Source: DATBVX01 sp035263105 (GTDB lineage Bacteria; Pseudomonadota; Gammaproteobacteria; Steroidobacterales; Steroidobacteraceae). Taken from it: a stretch of 52,563 bases of DNA. Below, one piece after another: positions 41,089-49,235 of this stretch. Within the stretch, counting starts at the first letter, position 1; every line of letters begins with the position of its first letter. Made by a program: the position numbers and the translations under genes. The notes under the pieces were generated by a model. That model was not told where the DNA came from. It worked only from the letters and a program-made list of their open reading frames with translations, and did not search any database. The DNA is taken from contig DATFRO010000124.1 of assembly GCA_035263105.1 (NCBI GenBank), positions 1 through 52,563 of the forward strand. Direction: 5' to 3'.

Positions 41089-42735
41089 ATGCGCACACCA
41101 CCGGGCGTCAGCGAGCACGACTTCGCGGACGCCCTCCGGCAGTTCGAAGCTGCGATCGGCAAAGAGTGGGTCTTCACCAGCGACGAGGATGTTGCGCTCT
41201 ACCGGGATGCCTATTCCCCGTACTGGGGTGAGCCCGAAGAGCGGCTCGCCTCGGCGGCGGTAGCGCCCGCAGCCGTCGAGCAGGTGCAGGACGTCGTCCG
41301 CATCGCCAACCGCTTTCGCGTTCCGCTCTACCCGATCTCCACCGGGCGCAACCTCGGCTACGGCGGCTCGGCGCCGGCTTGCAGCGGCAGCGTGGTGCTC
41401 GATCTCAAGCGCATGAACCGCGTGCTGGAGGTCAACGAGTCGAGTGCCTACGCGCTGGTCGAGCCCGGCGTGAGCTACTTCGACCTCTACAAGCACATCC
41501 AGGAACGTGGCCTCAAGGTCTGGCTCGACGTGCCCGATCCCGGCTGGGGGAGCCCCGTCGGGAACTCGATGGATCGCGGCGGCGGTTACACCATGCCGCA
41601 GTTCCGTCATCACTTCGATGCGCATTGCGGTCTGGAAGTGGTGCTGCCGAACGGCGAGCTGATGCGCACGGGCATGGGCGCGATGCCGGGCTCGAAGAGC
41701 TGGCAGGAGTTCAAGTGCGGCTACGGGCCGTGGGTCGACGGCCTGTTCTCGCAGTCGAACTTCGGCGTCGTCACCAAGATGGGCTTCTGGCTGATGCCGG
41801 CGCCCGAAGCCTACTTCAACGCGACGGTGTCGGTGCCGCGCTACCGGGATCTCATCCCGCTCATCGAGCACCTCAACTACCTGGAGAACAGCCAGATCAC
41901 CAACGGCATGCCGGAACTGATCTCGCCGGTGATGGGCATGCCGCCCGCGTTCGACGCCAAGCCGATCAGCACCGAGCTGCGCGCACTGATCGACAAGGCC
42001 GTCGACGGCGATGCGAGCGGGCTCGACGCCTACGGTGAACAGAGGAAGCTTGCGGCGTGGAGCATCGTGCTGAAGTTCTACGGCCCGCCAAAGGTGATTG
42101 CCACGCAGTGGGAGTACTGCAAGGAGCGCTTCGGTCGCATTGCGGGCGCAACGTTCGCGGACGGCGACTTCATCAGGTTCCCGCTGCAGCCGGGGCAGGT
42201 GGAGAAGGTTCGCAAGAGCGAGATGGGCGTTCCGGCGCTCTCGATCTGGGCGATGATCGCGCGCAATGAGAACAACATGACCCCGACGTACGGGCACCAG
42301 GGCTTCTCGCCCATCGTGCCGCGTTCGGGTGAGGCGATCTTCGAGGCCAACCGGATCTTCGCGCGCGCCGGCCGTGAGCATGGGTTGCCGGTCCCGCCGT
42401 ACTCGATCCCGTTCTTTTTCTGGCAGCGCTCGCTGGTCTTCATCTTCCTGTTCCCGGTGATGCGCGATCCGCAACAGAACGGGAAACTGCGCGAGGCGAT
42501 CCGCCAGCTCGTGCACTTCGCGGCCGAGGCCGGCTTCGGCGAATACCGCGCCGCGCCCGCCTACCAGGACCTGATCATGAGCACCTATTCGTTCAACAAC
42601 CACGCGCTCCTGCGCTTTCACGAGACCTTGAAGGACGCAGTCGATCCAAACGGCATCCTCTCGCCGGGACGCTATGGCATCTGGCCGAAGCACCTGCGCA
42701 AGGCAGCCTCGGAGAAGCCGGGAGGTGCCGCATGA
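41089..42735 (+). CDS. VAO-family flavoprotein, 4-cresol dehydrogenase/eugenol hydroxylase-like
   Basis: A 548-residue FAD oxidoreductase of the vanillyl-alcohol oxidase/p-cresol methylhydroxylase family. The PCMH FAD domain (about 45-270) contains PLYPISTGRNLGYGGSAPA and VEPGVSYFDLYKHIQ. The cap domain follows, with YGHQGFSPI at 401-409, the region where relatives carry the flavin-linking Tyr or His. The end CEKDxxG-like DPNGILSPGRYGIWP is typical. Such enzymes oxidise para-alkylphenols at the benzylic carbon, passing electrons to a cytochrome c subunit; a cytochrome c gene lies two genes downstream. A strong GGGGGAGC site precedes ATG 41089. Signal peptide absent, as in several PchF proteins that follow their partner. 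Confidence 0.88.
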   Translation: MRTPPGVSEHDFADALRQFEAAIGKEWVFTSDEDVALYRDAYSPYWGEPEERLASAAVAPAAVEQVQDVVRIANRFRVPLYPISTGRNLGYGGSAPACSGSVVLDLKRMNRVLEVNESSAYALVEPGVSYFDLYKHIQERGLKVWLDVPDPGWGSPVGNSMDRGGGYTMPQFRHHFDAHCGLEVVLPNGELMRTGMGAMPGSKSWQEFKCGYGPWVDGLFSQSNFGVVTKMGFWLMPAPEAYFNATVSVPRYRDLIPLIEHLNYLENSQITNGMPELISPVMGMPPAFDAKPISTELRALIDKAVDGDASGLDAYGEQRKLAAWSIVLKFYGPPKVIATQWEYCKERFGRIAGATFADGDFIRFPLQPGQVEKVRKSEMGVPALSIWAMIARNENNMTPTYGHQGFSPIVPRSGEAIFEANRIFARAGREHGLPVPPYSIPFFFWQRSLVFIFLFPVMRDPQQNGKLREAIRQLVHFAAEAGFGEYRAAPAYQDLIMSTYSFNNHALLRFHETLKDAVDPNGILSPGRYGIWPKHLRKAASEKPGGAA

Positions 42736-43331
42736 TGACGAGGCGCGAGATGTTCCAGGTCTGCGCCGGCCTTGCGGCAAGTCCGGCAGTAATGGCGGCG
42801 GCAAACGCAACCGGCATCGATGCAGGGCGCAAGCATGTGTTGCGTGCGGTCCTGGTCGATCGCTCGAGTGAGGCGCGTGTCTTTGCTGAGGCGGTGCGTA
42901 CTCGCGGCCTCGCGGTTCACGAGCTGGGCAGTGACCTCGGCGATGTCTATGCCGGCGAGCTCGCGCCCTGCTGGCGGCGCGAAGGCGCGGCGCCGATCGC
43001 TGGATTGACCGCGGCAGCGCCACTCTTTTACCTCGAGCGCCTCGCCTGGGATGCGGGCATGCGTGTGGTGTTCCTGGGCCGTCATGTCCTCGAGAGCCCG
43101 ATGCGGCACACGGTCGACGGCCCGCGCGACGCGGTGGATGCGTTTCAAGTCACCGCGCGCGTCATCGACTGGCGCATCGCGCTCGCCAACCTGCTGCCGG
43201 CGCTCCCGGCTTCAGCCCCGACTCTCGAGCCGCTGAGCGCGGTGCGCGATGCGTTCATCGGAGAGGATCCGGCGCTCTTCAGTTGGGTGCTGGCGCCGGT
43301 GGATCGGGCCTCGCGCAAGGTGCTGCGATGA
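42732..43331 (+). CDS. Tat-exported protein of unknown function between flavoprotein and cytochrome genes
   Basis: A 199-residue protein with the twin-arginine signal MTRREMFQVCAGLAASPAVM. The mature part contains LRAVLVDRSSEARVFAEAVR and GLTAAAPLFYLERLAWDAGMR, with no motif I can name. It overlaps both neighbours at ATGA junctions, so its synthesis is coupled to the flavoprotein and the cytochrome. In some eugenol hydroxylase loci an azurin gene fills this position; this protein shows no copper ligand pattern. An assembly or targeting role for the flavocytochrome is plausible but unproven. Confidence 0.75.
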   Translation: MMTRREMFQVCAGLAASPAVMAAANATGIDAGRKHVLRAVLVDRSSEARVFAEAVRTRGLAVHELGSDLGDVYAGELAPCWRREGAAPIAGLTAAAPLFYLERLAWDAGMRVVFLGRHVLESPMRHTVDGPRDAVDAFQVTARVIDWRIALANLLPALPASAPTLEPLSAVRDAFIGEDPALFSWVLAPVDRASRKVLR

Positions 43332-43666
43332 ACGGCCCGCGTTGTCTGCTCGGCGCTCTGCTGGTGCTCGGCGCGATTCCGTCGACGCACGCCGATGAGT
43401 CCACGGGCCACCAGGTGTTCGCCAAGTGGTGCGCGCCGTGCCACTCACGCGGCCCCGGCAATCCGGGGACCGCGGCGCTGGCGGCGGTCTATCGCAACTC
43501 GAAACCCGCTGCGCTCGAAGATCGAACCGACATGACGCCAGCGTTCGTCAAGCAGGCGGTGCGCAACGGCGTCAATGTCATGCCGTTCTTCCGCAAGACC
43601 GAGATCAGCGACGCCGAGCTCGATGCGCTCGCCGCTTATCTCGCGCGTGCGCCCAAGGCCAGGTGA
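43328..43666 (+). CDS. Monoheme cytochrome c, flavocytochrome subunit (PchC/EhyA-like)
   Basis: A 112-residue exported cytochrome. Signal peptide MNGPRCLLGALLVLGAIPSTHA. The heme site WCAPCHSRGPGNPGT lies near residues 34-48; Met in NVMPFFRKTEI is the likely axial ligand. Length and the MPFF motif agree with the cytochrome subunits of p-cresol methylhydroxylase and eugenol hydroxylase, which accept electrons from the FAD subunit encoded upstream. The start overlaps the preceding gene. Confidence 0.85.
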   Translation: MNGPRCLLGALLVLGAIPSTHADESTGHQVFAKWCAPCHSRGPGNPGTAALAAVYRNSKPAALEDRTDMTPAFVKQAVRNGVNVMPFFRKTEISDAELDALAAYLARAPKAR

Positions 43667-43676
43667 AGTCCCGGCG

Positions 43677-44966
43677 ATGAGAGCGGGACGCCGCGTGCTG
43701 GTCGTCGGTGCGGGACCTACCGGTCTCATCACGGCCTTCGGCCTCGCGAAGGCCGGCGCCGAAGTGACCGTCATCGATCGCGAGCCCGATGTCGTCGCCT
43801 CGCCGCGCGCGACGGTGTACCTGCCGTCGACGCTCAAGGTGCTCGATGAGCTGGGCTTGCTCGAGGAGGTCTTACGGGAAGCCGCGACCGGTTACATCCT
43901 GCAGGTGCGGTTCAAGCTGACCGGCTTCATCGGCGAGATCGATCACCGCCTGGTGTCTGATCTCACGCCGTACGGGTACACCCTGCATCTCGGCCAGCAC
44001 GAGCTCGCGCGCCTGATCATGCGGCGGTTCGTCGCGCTGCCACACTCGCAGGTTCGCTGGCACACCACCTTCGAAGACCTGCAGCAGCGCGGTGACGTCG
44101 TCTCGGTGCGCGTCGCTACACCGACTGGCTCCGAGTCACTGGAATTCGACTGGGTCATCGGTACCGACGGCGCGCGCAGCTCCGTGCGTCGCGCGATGGG
44201 CGCGAGCTTCGAGGGCTTCACGTGGCCCGAGACGTTCATGGCGACGAACGTCTATTACGATTTCGAGGACTTCGGCTACGCGTATTCGAACATGGCCGCC
44301 GATGCCGCGAACTGGGTGGTGGTGGCACGGCTCGACAGCCAGGAGCACTACTGGCGCGTGTCCTATGGCGAGAGCAGTGATCTCACCGAGGGAGAGCGCG
44401 TCGCGCGCATCCCGGAGCGTTACCGGTACTTCATGCCGGAGGGCCGGCGCTGGGAGCTCGACCGCGCCAACTCCTATCGCGTGCATCAGCGCTCGGCTTC
44501 GCAATACAGGGTCGGACGCGTGATGCTCGCCGGCGATGCGGCACATGCGACCAACCCGATCGGCGGCATGGGCCTCACCTCGGGCATCCAGGATGCGAGC
44601 ACGCTCATCGAGTGCCTGTCGGCCGTCATCGCTGGTGCCGAGGGCGGTGCGCTCGACTGGTATGCCTACGAGCGCCGTCGCTGCTTCCTGGAAGTCGCCA
44701 ACCCGACGGCGATCGAGTTCAAGCGCCGTGCGCAGGAGGCCGATCCCGCGCGGCGGCTCGAGGACGAAGCCAACTTCCGCGCCATGCAGGAGAACCGCGA
44801 GATCACGCGCGCCGGCTTGATGGCGATCTTTGCCCTGTGCTCGCGGCCGTACCGGCCGGACTGGCGCGAGACGCTGGTGCCGGAGGATCGAAGTCGAGGC
44901 GCGGCGGGTGAGACGCTGATTCTCAGCGGCCACGCGGCGCACACCGTGACGCGCGATATCGAGTGA
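43677..44966 (+). CDS. FAD-dependent aromatic hydroxylase
   Basis: A 429-residue class A flavoprotein monooxygenase. The FAD-binding GxGxxG is VLVVGAGPTGLITAFGLAKA near residues 7-26. The DG motif is WVIGTDGARSSVRRAMG, and the GD motif is VMLAGDAAHATNPIGGMGL. It would hydroxylate a phenolic ring with NAD(P)H and O2, fitting ring preparation after side-chain oxidation by the flavocytochrome. The ATG at 43677 is used; the frame runs further upstream inside the cytochrome gene. Ten bases separate it from the cytochrome stop. Confidence 0.9.
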   Translation: MRAGRRVLVVGAGPTGLITAFGLAKAGAEVTVIDREPDVVASPRATVYLPSTLKVLDELGLLEEVLREAATGYILQVRFKLTGFIGEIDHRLVSDLTPYGYTLHLGQHELARLIMRRFVALPHSQVRWHTTFEDLQQRGDVVSVRVATPTGSESLEFDWVIGTDGARSSVRRAMGASFEGFTWPETFMATNVYYDFEDFGYAYSNMAADAANWVVVARLDSQEHYWRVSYGESSDLTEGERVARIPERYRYFMPEGRRWELDRANSYRVHQRSASQYRVGRVMLAGDAAHATNPIGGMGLTSGIQDASTLIECLSAVIAGAEGGALDWYAYERRRCFLEVANPTAIEFKRRAQEADPARRLEDEANFRAMQENREITRAGLMAIFALCSRPYRPDWRETLVPEDRSRGAAGETLILSGHAAHTVTRDIE

Positions 44967-44984
44967 AGCGCTCGCGCACTCAAA

Positions 44985-45812
44985 TCAACTGCGCTGAGCC
45001 GCCTTCAGCGCGCGCGCGGCCAGGCGTTCGCTCCCCATGCGCTTCGCGCGCTCCGTGAACTCAGCACGCGGTCCCGCCCAGCGGAGCTCATCGACGTCCT
45101 TGAAGAGCGGCGCATCGGTCTTCAGGGTCGCGAGGTTCTTGAAGAGCAGTGCCGCCTCGCGATGCTCCTTCAGCACCGTCGGCGGGAAATCCTCGATGGC
45201 GCCGTAACGGCCGATCAGGCGCGCGGCGCCCGCCGGTCCGATGCCGTCGATGCCCGGATAGCCATCGGCACTGTCACCGACGAGCGCGAGATAGTCGGGA
45301 ATGAGCGCCGGCGGCACGCCGAATTTCTCGCGCACGCCGTCGGCGTTGCGAATCTTCTGCGAGCGGCGATCGATCTGCACCACCCGGTCATCGACGACGC
45401 ACTGCGCGAGATCCTTGTCCGGCGTCCAGATGCAGACCTTCTGCACGCGCACGTCGGCCGCGGCCAGGTACGCAGCGGACGCGAGCGCGTCGTCGGCTTC
45501 GAGCTCGATCATGGGCCAGACCGCGACGCCCATGTCCGCGAGCGCCTCCTCGAGCGGATGAAACTGTGCCCACAGCGCCGGCTCGATGCCGTCGCCCGTC
45601 TTGTAGTCCGGCCACAGCTCGTTGCGGAAGGATTCGATGATGTGATCGGTCGCGACACCGAGGTGCGTCGCGCCTTCCTCGACCATCTGCAGCACCGTGC
45701 CGAGCACGCCCGCAACCGCACCGAACGGCTTGTCCTCGCCCTTGTTGAAACGGCGCAGGCCGTAGAAGTGGCGGAACAGCTCGTACGTGCCGTCGATGAG
45801 ATGGACGATCAC
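44985..45812 (-). CDS. 5'-3' exonuclease
   Basis: A 275-residue FEN-type nuclease like the N-terminal domain of DNA polymerase I, with no polymerase attached. The GTG start at 45812 gives IVHLIDGTYELFRHFYGLRR. Metal-ligand motifs are EADDALASAAYLAA, WTPDKDLAQCV and LALVGDSADGYPGIDGIGPAGAARL, the last being the helix-hairpin-helix region. Such stand-alone exonucleases act in flap removal or RNA primer processing. It has no functional tie to the neighbouring catabolic genes. Confidence 0.9.
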   Translation of the reverse strand: MIVHLIDGTYELFRHFYGLRRFNKGEDKPFGAVAGVLGTVLQMVEEGATHLGVATDHIIESFRNELWPDYKTGDGIEPALWAQFHPLEEALADMGVAVWPMIELEADDALASAAYLAAADVRVQKVCIWTPDKDLAQCVVDDRVVQIDRRSQKIRNADGVREKFGVPPALIPDYLALVGDSADGYPGIDGIGPAGAARLIGRYGAIEDFPPTVLKEHREAALLFKNLATLKTDAPLFKDVDELRWAGPRAEFTERAKRMGSERLAARALKAAQRS

Positions 45813-45877
45813 GGTACGCCTGGGAGCGCTCGGTGTTCCGGGTTGCGCGACAACGCCAGGCGTGCGGCCGGCAGGGC

Positions 45878-47344
45878 CTAGCCGAAATAGATCGTCTTGA
45901 GCTCGAAGTACGGATCGAGGCCCTCGAGGCCACCTTCGCGGCCCATGCCGGACTGCTTGAAGCCGCCGAACGGCATCTTGATGTCGACGATCATGCCGTT
46001 GACCGTGACACTGCCCGAGCGCACACGGCGCGCGAACTCGTAGCCTTGTTCCGGATCCTTCGTGTACACAGCGCCGTGCAGCCCGTAGATGGTGTCGTTC
46101 GCCTTCGCGATCGCGTCCTCGGGCGAGTCGTAGCTGATGAAGGACACGACCGGTCCGAAGATTTCCTCCTGCGCGATCGTCATCCTGTTGTCGACGTCGG
46201 TGAACACGGTGGGCTCGACGAAGTAGCCCTGCTTGAGATTGGCGGGACGCCCGCCACCGAGCACGAGCTTGGCACCTTCCTCGCGTCCCTTGGCGATGTA
46301 GCCCTGCACGCGGTGCAACTGCCGCTCCATGGTGAGCGGGCCCATCTGCGTCTCGTCCTTCCAGGGATCGCCCACCTTCACCTGGCGCACTGCGCCGACG
46401 TACGCATCGAGCACTTCCTGCTTGCGCTGCTTTGGCACCAGCACGCGTGTGAGCGAGAAGCACACCTGCCCGGTGATCGGCATGGAGAAGGGCACGAGAC
46501 TCTGCAGCACATTGCCGAGATCCGCGTCCTCCATCACGATCGCCGCGGATTTGCCGCCGAGCTCGAAGCTGGTGCGCGCGAGGCGCGGCGCCACGGCGGC
46601 GGCGATCTTGCTGCCGGCGGCGCTGCTGCCGGTGAAGCTGATCTTGTCGACGTCCGCGTGGCGCACCAGGTAATCGCCGACTTCACGACCCGCCGGCACC
46701 ACGTTGAATACGCCGGGCGGGAGCCCCGCGGCTTCGATGCACTCGGCGAGCAGGTACGCGTCCATCGGCGTCTCGGGCGCGGGCTTTGCCACCACCGTGC
46801 AACCCGCGGCGAGCGCGGCCGCAACCTTGTAGCAAAGCAGGACCATCGGCGCATTCCAGGGCGTGATGGCGGCGCACACGCCGACCGGCTCCTTCACCAC
46901 GCGGACGCGGCCGCCGTTATCGCGCGTGCGCTCATCGACCAGCGTGTACGACTGGATGAGCTGTCCGTAGTACGCGAACAGCCCCGCGCCTTGCCCGGAG
47001 GCGTAACGGGTGAAGGAGATCGGCGCGCCCACCTCGGTGGTCCAGATGGCCGCGAGCTCCGCATGTCGTCCCTTGATGATCTCGGCGAGTTTCAGCAGCT
47101 GCTTGCCGCGCTCCGCCGCTGAAAGCCGCGGCCATGGGCCGTGATCGAAGGCTTCGCGCGCGGCGGCGACCGCGCGGTCGATGTCCTGCGGGCTCGCCTC
47201 CGCGTACGTCGCGATGACCTGCTCGGTCACCGGCGAGATCACGGAGAGCTTGTTGTCGGTGGCGGGCCTGACCCACTTGCCGCCGATGAACAACGAATGG
47301 GGATGCTGGATCGAGTGCCCGGAAGGGGCGCTCACTGCGTTCAT
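45878..47344 (-). CDS. Aldehyde dehydrogenase
   Basis: A 488-residue NAD(P)-dependent aldehyde dehydrogenase. The catalytic Cys295 lies in TGQVCFSLTR and the general base Glu261 in FELGGKS, with Asn164 in TPWNAPM. The nucleotide-binding segment ISFTGSSAAGSKIA is intact and length is normal. It could oxidise aromatic aldehydes made by the neighbouring phenol-oxidising cluster, but aliphatic substrates are equally possible. ATG 47344 follows GGAGAG. Confidence 0.94.
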   Translation of the reverse strand: MNAVSAPSGHSIQHPHSLFIGGKWVRPATDNKLSVISPVTEQVIATYAEASPQDIDRAVAAAREAFDHGPWPRLSAAERGKQLLKLAEIIKGRHAELAAIWTTEVGAPISFTRYASGQGAGLFAYYGQLIQSYTLVDERTRDNGGRVRVVKEPVGVCAAITPWNAPMVLLCYKVAAALAAGCTVVAKPAPETPMDAYLLAECIEAAGLPPGVFNVVPAGREVGDYLVRHADVDKISFTGSSAAGSKIAAAVAPRLARTSFELGGKSAAIVMEDADLGNVLQSLVPFSMPITGQVCFSLTRVLVPKQRKQEVLDAYVGAVRQVKVGDPWKDETQMGPLTMERQLHRVQGYIAKGREEGAKLVLGGGRPANLKQGYFVEPTVFTDVDNRMTIAQEEIFGPVVSFISYDSPEDAIAKANDTIYGLHGAVYTKDPEQGYEFARRVRSGSVTVNGMIVDIKMPFGGFKQSGMGREGGLEGLDPYFELKTIYFG

Positions 47345-47426
47345 GGTGCTCTCCGGATGGGGTGCTGACCGCGGGGTTGGCGGTTCGGAGTATACAAGGC
47401 GCGCCCGCGCCAGATCTGCCACCGGG

Positions 47427-47453
47427 GCGACCGCCGCAGCGGGCGGCGGTCGC
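47427..47453 (-). terminator. Hairpin after the small membrane protein gene
   Basis: An 11-bp perfect inverted repeat (GCGACCGCCGC and GCGGCGGTCGC) with a 5-base spacer, 10 bases past the stop of the 134-residue membrane protein on the minus strand. No T-run follows on that strand, so termination efficiency is uncertain. Confidence 0.6.
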
Positions 47454-47462
47454 AGGGGAGGG

Positions 47463-47867
47463 TCAGACTTCGCCGGCGGCGCGCCGCGCCAGCGGCCCGC
47501 GCTCGTCCACGGCGGCGCCGAACACCTTGAACAGCCTGGAGGTGCGGAAGTGCACCAGCATGCGCATGTTGAAGAAGTGCATGAGCCCCAGGATCACGAC
47601 CACCAGCCCGACCTTGGTGCTCAGGAACTCGAATGCGCCCACGACGTCGATCGGCTTCTCACCGTAACGCAGGGCCAGGGACACGAAGCCGATGTTCACC
47701 AGGTAGAACCCCACCAGCAGCAGGTGGTTGATGGAGTCCGCGAGCCGCTCCTGGCCCTGGAAGTTCTCGACCAGGAACACCCGCCCGTTGTGGTGCAGGC
47801 TCCGGCCCACCCAGACCGTGATCGCCAGGCTGAGCAACAGATATATAGAGTAGGTTGCGACCATCAT
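47463..47867 (-). CDS. Small integral membrane protein
   Basis: A 134-residue protein with three hydrophobic helices: MMVATYSIYLLLSLAITVWV, then HLLLVGFYLVNIGFVSLAL and then TKVGLVVVILGLMHFFNMR. The polar loop between the first two has HHNGRVFLVENFQGQERLADS. It starts with tandem ATGs at 47867 and 47864 after a strong ribosome site (AAGGAGAAG on the minus strand). Function unknown. It is divergent from an ArsR-type regulator across AT-rich inverted repeats, so it is the probable target of that regulator. Confidence 0.8.
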   Translation of the reverse strand: MMVATYSIYLLLSLAITVWVGRSLHHNGRVFLVENFQGQERLADSINHLLLVGFYLVNIGFVSLALRYGEKPIDVVGAFEFLSTKVGLVVVILGLMHFFNMRMLVHFRTSRLFKVFGAAVDERGPLARRAAGEV

Positions 47868-47893
47868 GTTCTTCTCCTTTCCGTCCACTGTTG

Positions 47894-47959
47894 TATATTT
47901 AGCTTAAGTGCTAAATGATCCTAGCCGCAGTTAGATAGTTAGTCAATAAGCTAAATATA
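47894..47959. promoter_or_regulatory. AT-rich operator region with 13-bp inverted repeats
   Basis: TATATTTAGCTTA at 47894-47906 is repeated exactly inverted as TAAGCTAAATATA at 47947-47959. Inside the left arm begins a second dyad TTTAGC-TTAAGT-GCTAAA (47898-47915). The region is far more AT-rich than its surroundings and lies between the divergent membrane protein and ArsR genes. Such imperfect or perfect dyads are the usual ArsR-family binding sites. The left arm is 27 bases from the membrane-protein start. Confidence 0.75.
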
Positions 47960-48053
47960 GGGGGCGCAATGAAATGGCCGGAATGCGGTTTGCAGCAGAC
48001 GCCGCCCCCGCGTCCGCTCGGGCGGCGCAGCTGAAACCTGTTATGAGGGCCCC

Positions 48054-48392
48054 ATGAGCCTGGACAAAGTATTCGAAGCCCTGTCTTCCACGGTGCGGCG
48101 CAAGATCCTCGCGTACCTCTCGGCCACGGATCTCACCGCCGGGGAGATCTCCGACCGGTTCGACATCTCCAAGCCCTCGGTGTCGAAGCACCTGGCGATC
48201 CTGGAGAACGCCGGCCTCATCCGCGGCGAGCGGCGCGGCCAGTTCATTCACTACAGCCTGGTCTCCGACAACCTGGTGAACACCTTGAACAGCTACGTGC
48301 AGGAAGTCTGCCCGGTGTCCAAGCCGCTCAAGCGCGAAAGCCGGGCGAAGGCGGCGGCGCGGGCGGGCGTGCCCGCCAGGGGCAAGGCCTGA
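48054..48392 (+). CDS. ArsR-family winged-helix regulator
   Basis: A 112-residue repressor-type protein. The wHTH covers residues 3-85 and includes FEALSSTVRRKILAYLSATD, then FDISKPSVSKHLAILENAGL and RRGQFIHYSL. A single Cys (VCPVSK) near residue 85 remains; no metal-binding Cys pair of the classic arsenic or zinc sensors is seen, so it may respond to a redox or organic signal. The end is basic and Ala-rich. It probably controls the divergent membrane protein gene and itself through the AT-rich repeats. Confidence 0.9.
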   Translation: MSLDKVFEALSSTVRRKILAYLSATDLTAGEISDRFDISKPSVSKHLAILENAGLIRGERRGQFIHYSLVSDNLVNTLNSYVQEVCPVSKPLKRESRAKAAARAGVPARGKA

Positions 48393-48470
48393 TGCGGGCT
48401 TTGTAATATCGCAGGCGGTGCGCCGGTCGACTTGGCAGCACCCGAATTTCCCGACCCCGAGGTCAAATCC

Positions 48471-49181
48471 ATGGATTTCGCGACTACGCCTCGAACCCGA
48501 TCGTTCGTCGGACTCCTCCTCATCGCCTGTGGCGCGCTGGCGCAGATCACCGCTTGCGGTGCCGAGCCCGCGGTGGAGATTCCCGCGCCAAAGGTCGACA
48601 GTCCCAAGGCCGCGGGCCCGATGCAGACCGCCGTTCTCGCGGGTGGGTGTTTCTGGGGCGTGCAGGGCGTGTTCCAGCACCTGCGGGGCGTGAAGCAGGC
48701 GCTGTCCGGGTACGCAGGCGGCGACAAGAGCACGGCCGAGTACGAAACCGTCAGCAGCGGAACGACCGGCCACGCGGAATCGGTGCAGATCACCTACGAC
48801 CCTGCAGTCGTGTCGTATGGCGAAATCCTGCAGGTGTTCTTTTCGGTGGCGCACGACCCCACCCAGCTCAACCGGCAGGGTCCGGACTACGGATCGCAGT
48901 ACCGCTCGGCGATCTTCTACGCGAACGATGAGCAGAAGAAGGTCGCGCAGGCCTACATCGCGCAGCTCGACCAGGCGCACGTCTTCGCCAAGCCGATCGT
49001 GACGCGCGTCGATCCGCTCAAGGGCTTCCATCCGGCGGAGGCCTACCACCAGGATTACATGGTCAACAATCCGGGCGATCTCTACATCCGCATCAACGAC
49101 CTGCCCAAGGTGCAGAACTTCGCCCGCGTCCTGCCCGCGCTCTACCAGCCCAAGGCCGTGCTGGTGGCGAAGGCTCGCTGA
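48471..49181 (+). CDS. msrA: Exported peptide-methionine (S)-S-oxide reductase
   Basis: A 236-residue MsrA with an N-terminal export segment (FVGLLLIACGALAQITACG); Cys20 or Cys29 could be lipidated. The catalytic Cys60 is in LAGGCFWGVQGVFQ, and the substrate-binding regions SGTTGHAESVQITYD and DYGSQYRSAIFY follow. It repairs the S form of methionine sulfoxide in envelope proteins. dipZ follows 54 bases downstream and msrB after that, giving a complete repair unit. Confidence 0.93.
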   Translation: MDFATTPRTRSFVGLLLIACGALAQITACGAEPAVEIPAPKVDSPKAAGPMQTAVLAGGCFWGVQGVFQHLRGVKQALSGYAGGDKSTAEYETVSSGTTGHAESVQITYDPAVVSYGEILQVFFSVAHDPTQLNRQGPDYGSQYRSAIFYANDEQKKVAQAYIAQLDQAHVFAKPIVTRVDPLKGFHPAEAYHQDYMVNNPGDLYIRINDLPKVQNFARVLPALYQPKAVLVAKAR

Positions 49182-49235
49182 GCGAATCCGGGCGCGTCAC
49201 GCGCGCGAATAGCCCTCGGGTCACCTGGAATCCGC

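Noticed and set aside
40867..43023. 718-codon open frame antisense to the flavoprotein gene
   Set aside because: Shadow of the flavoprotein reading frame; no start context or motif.
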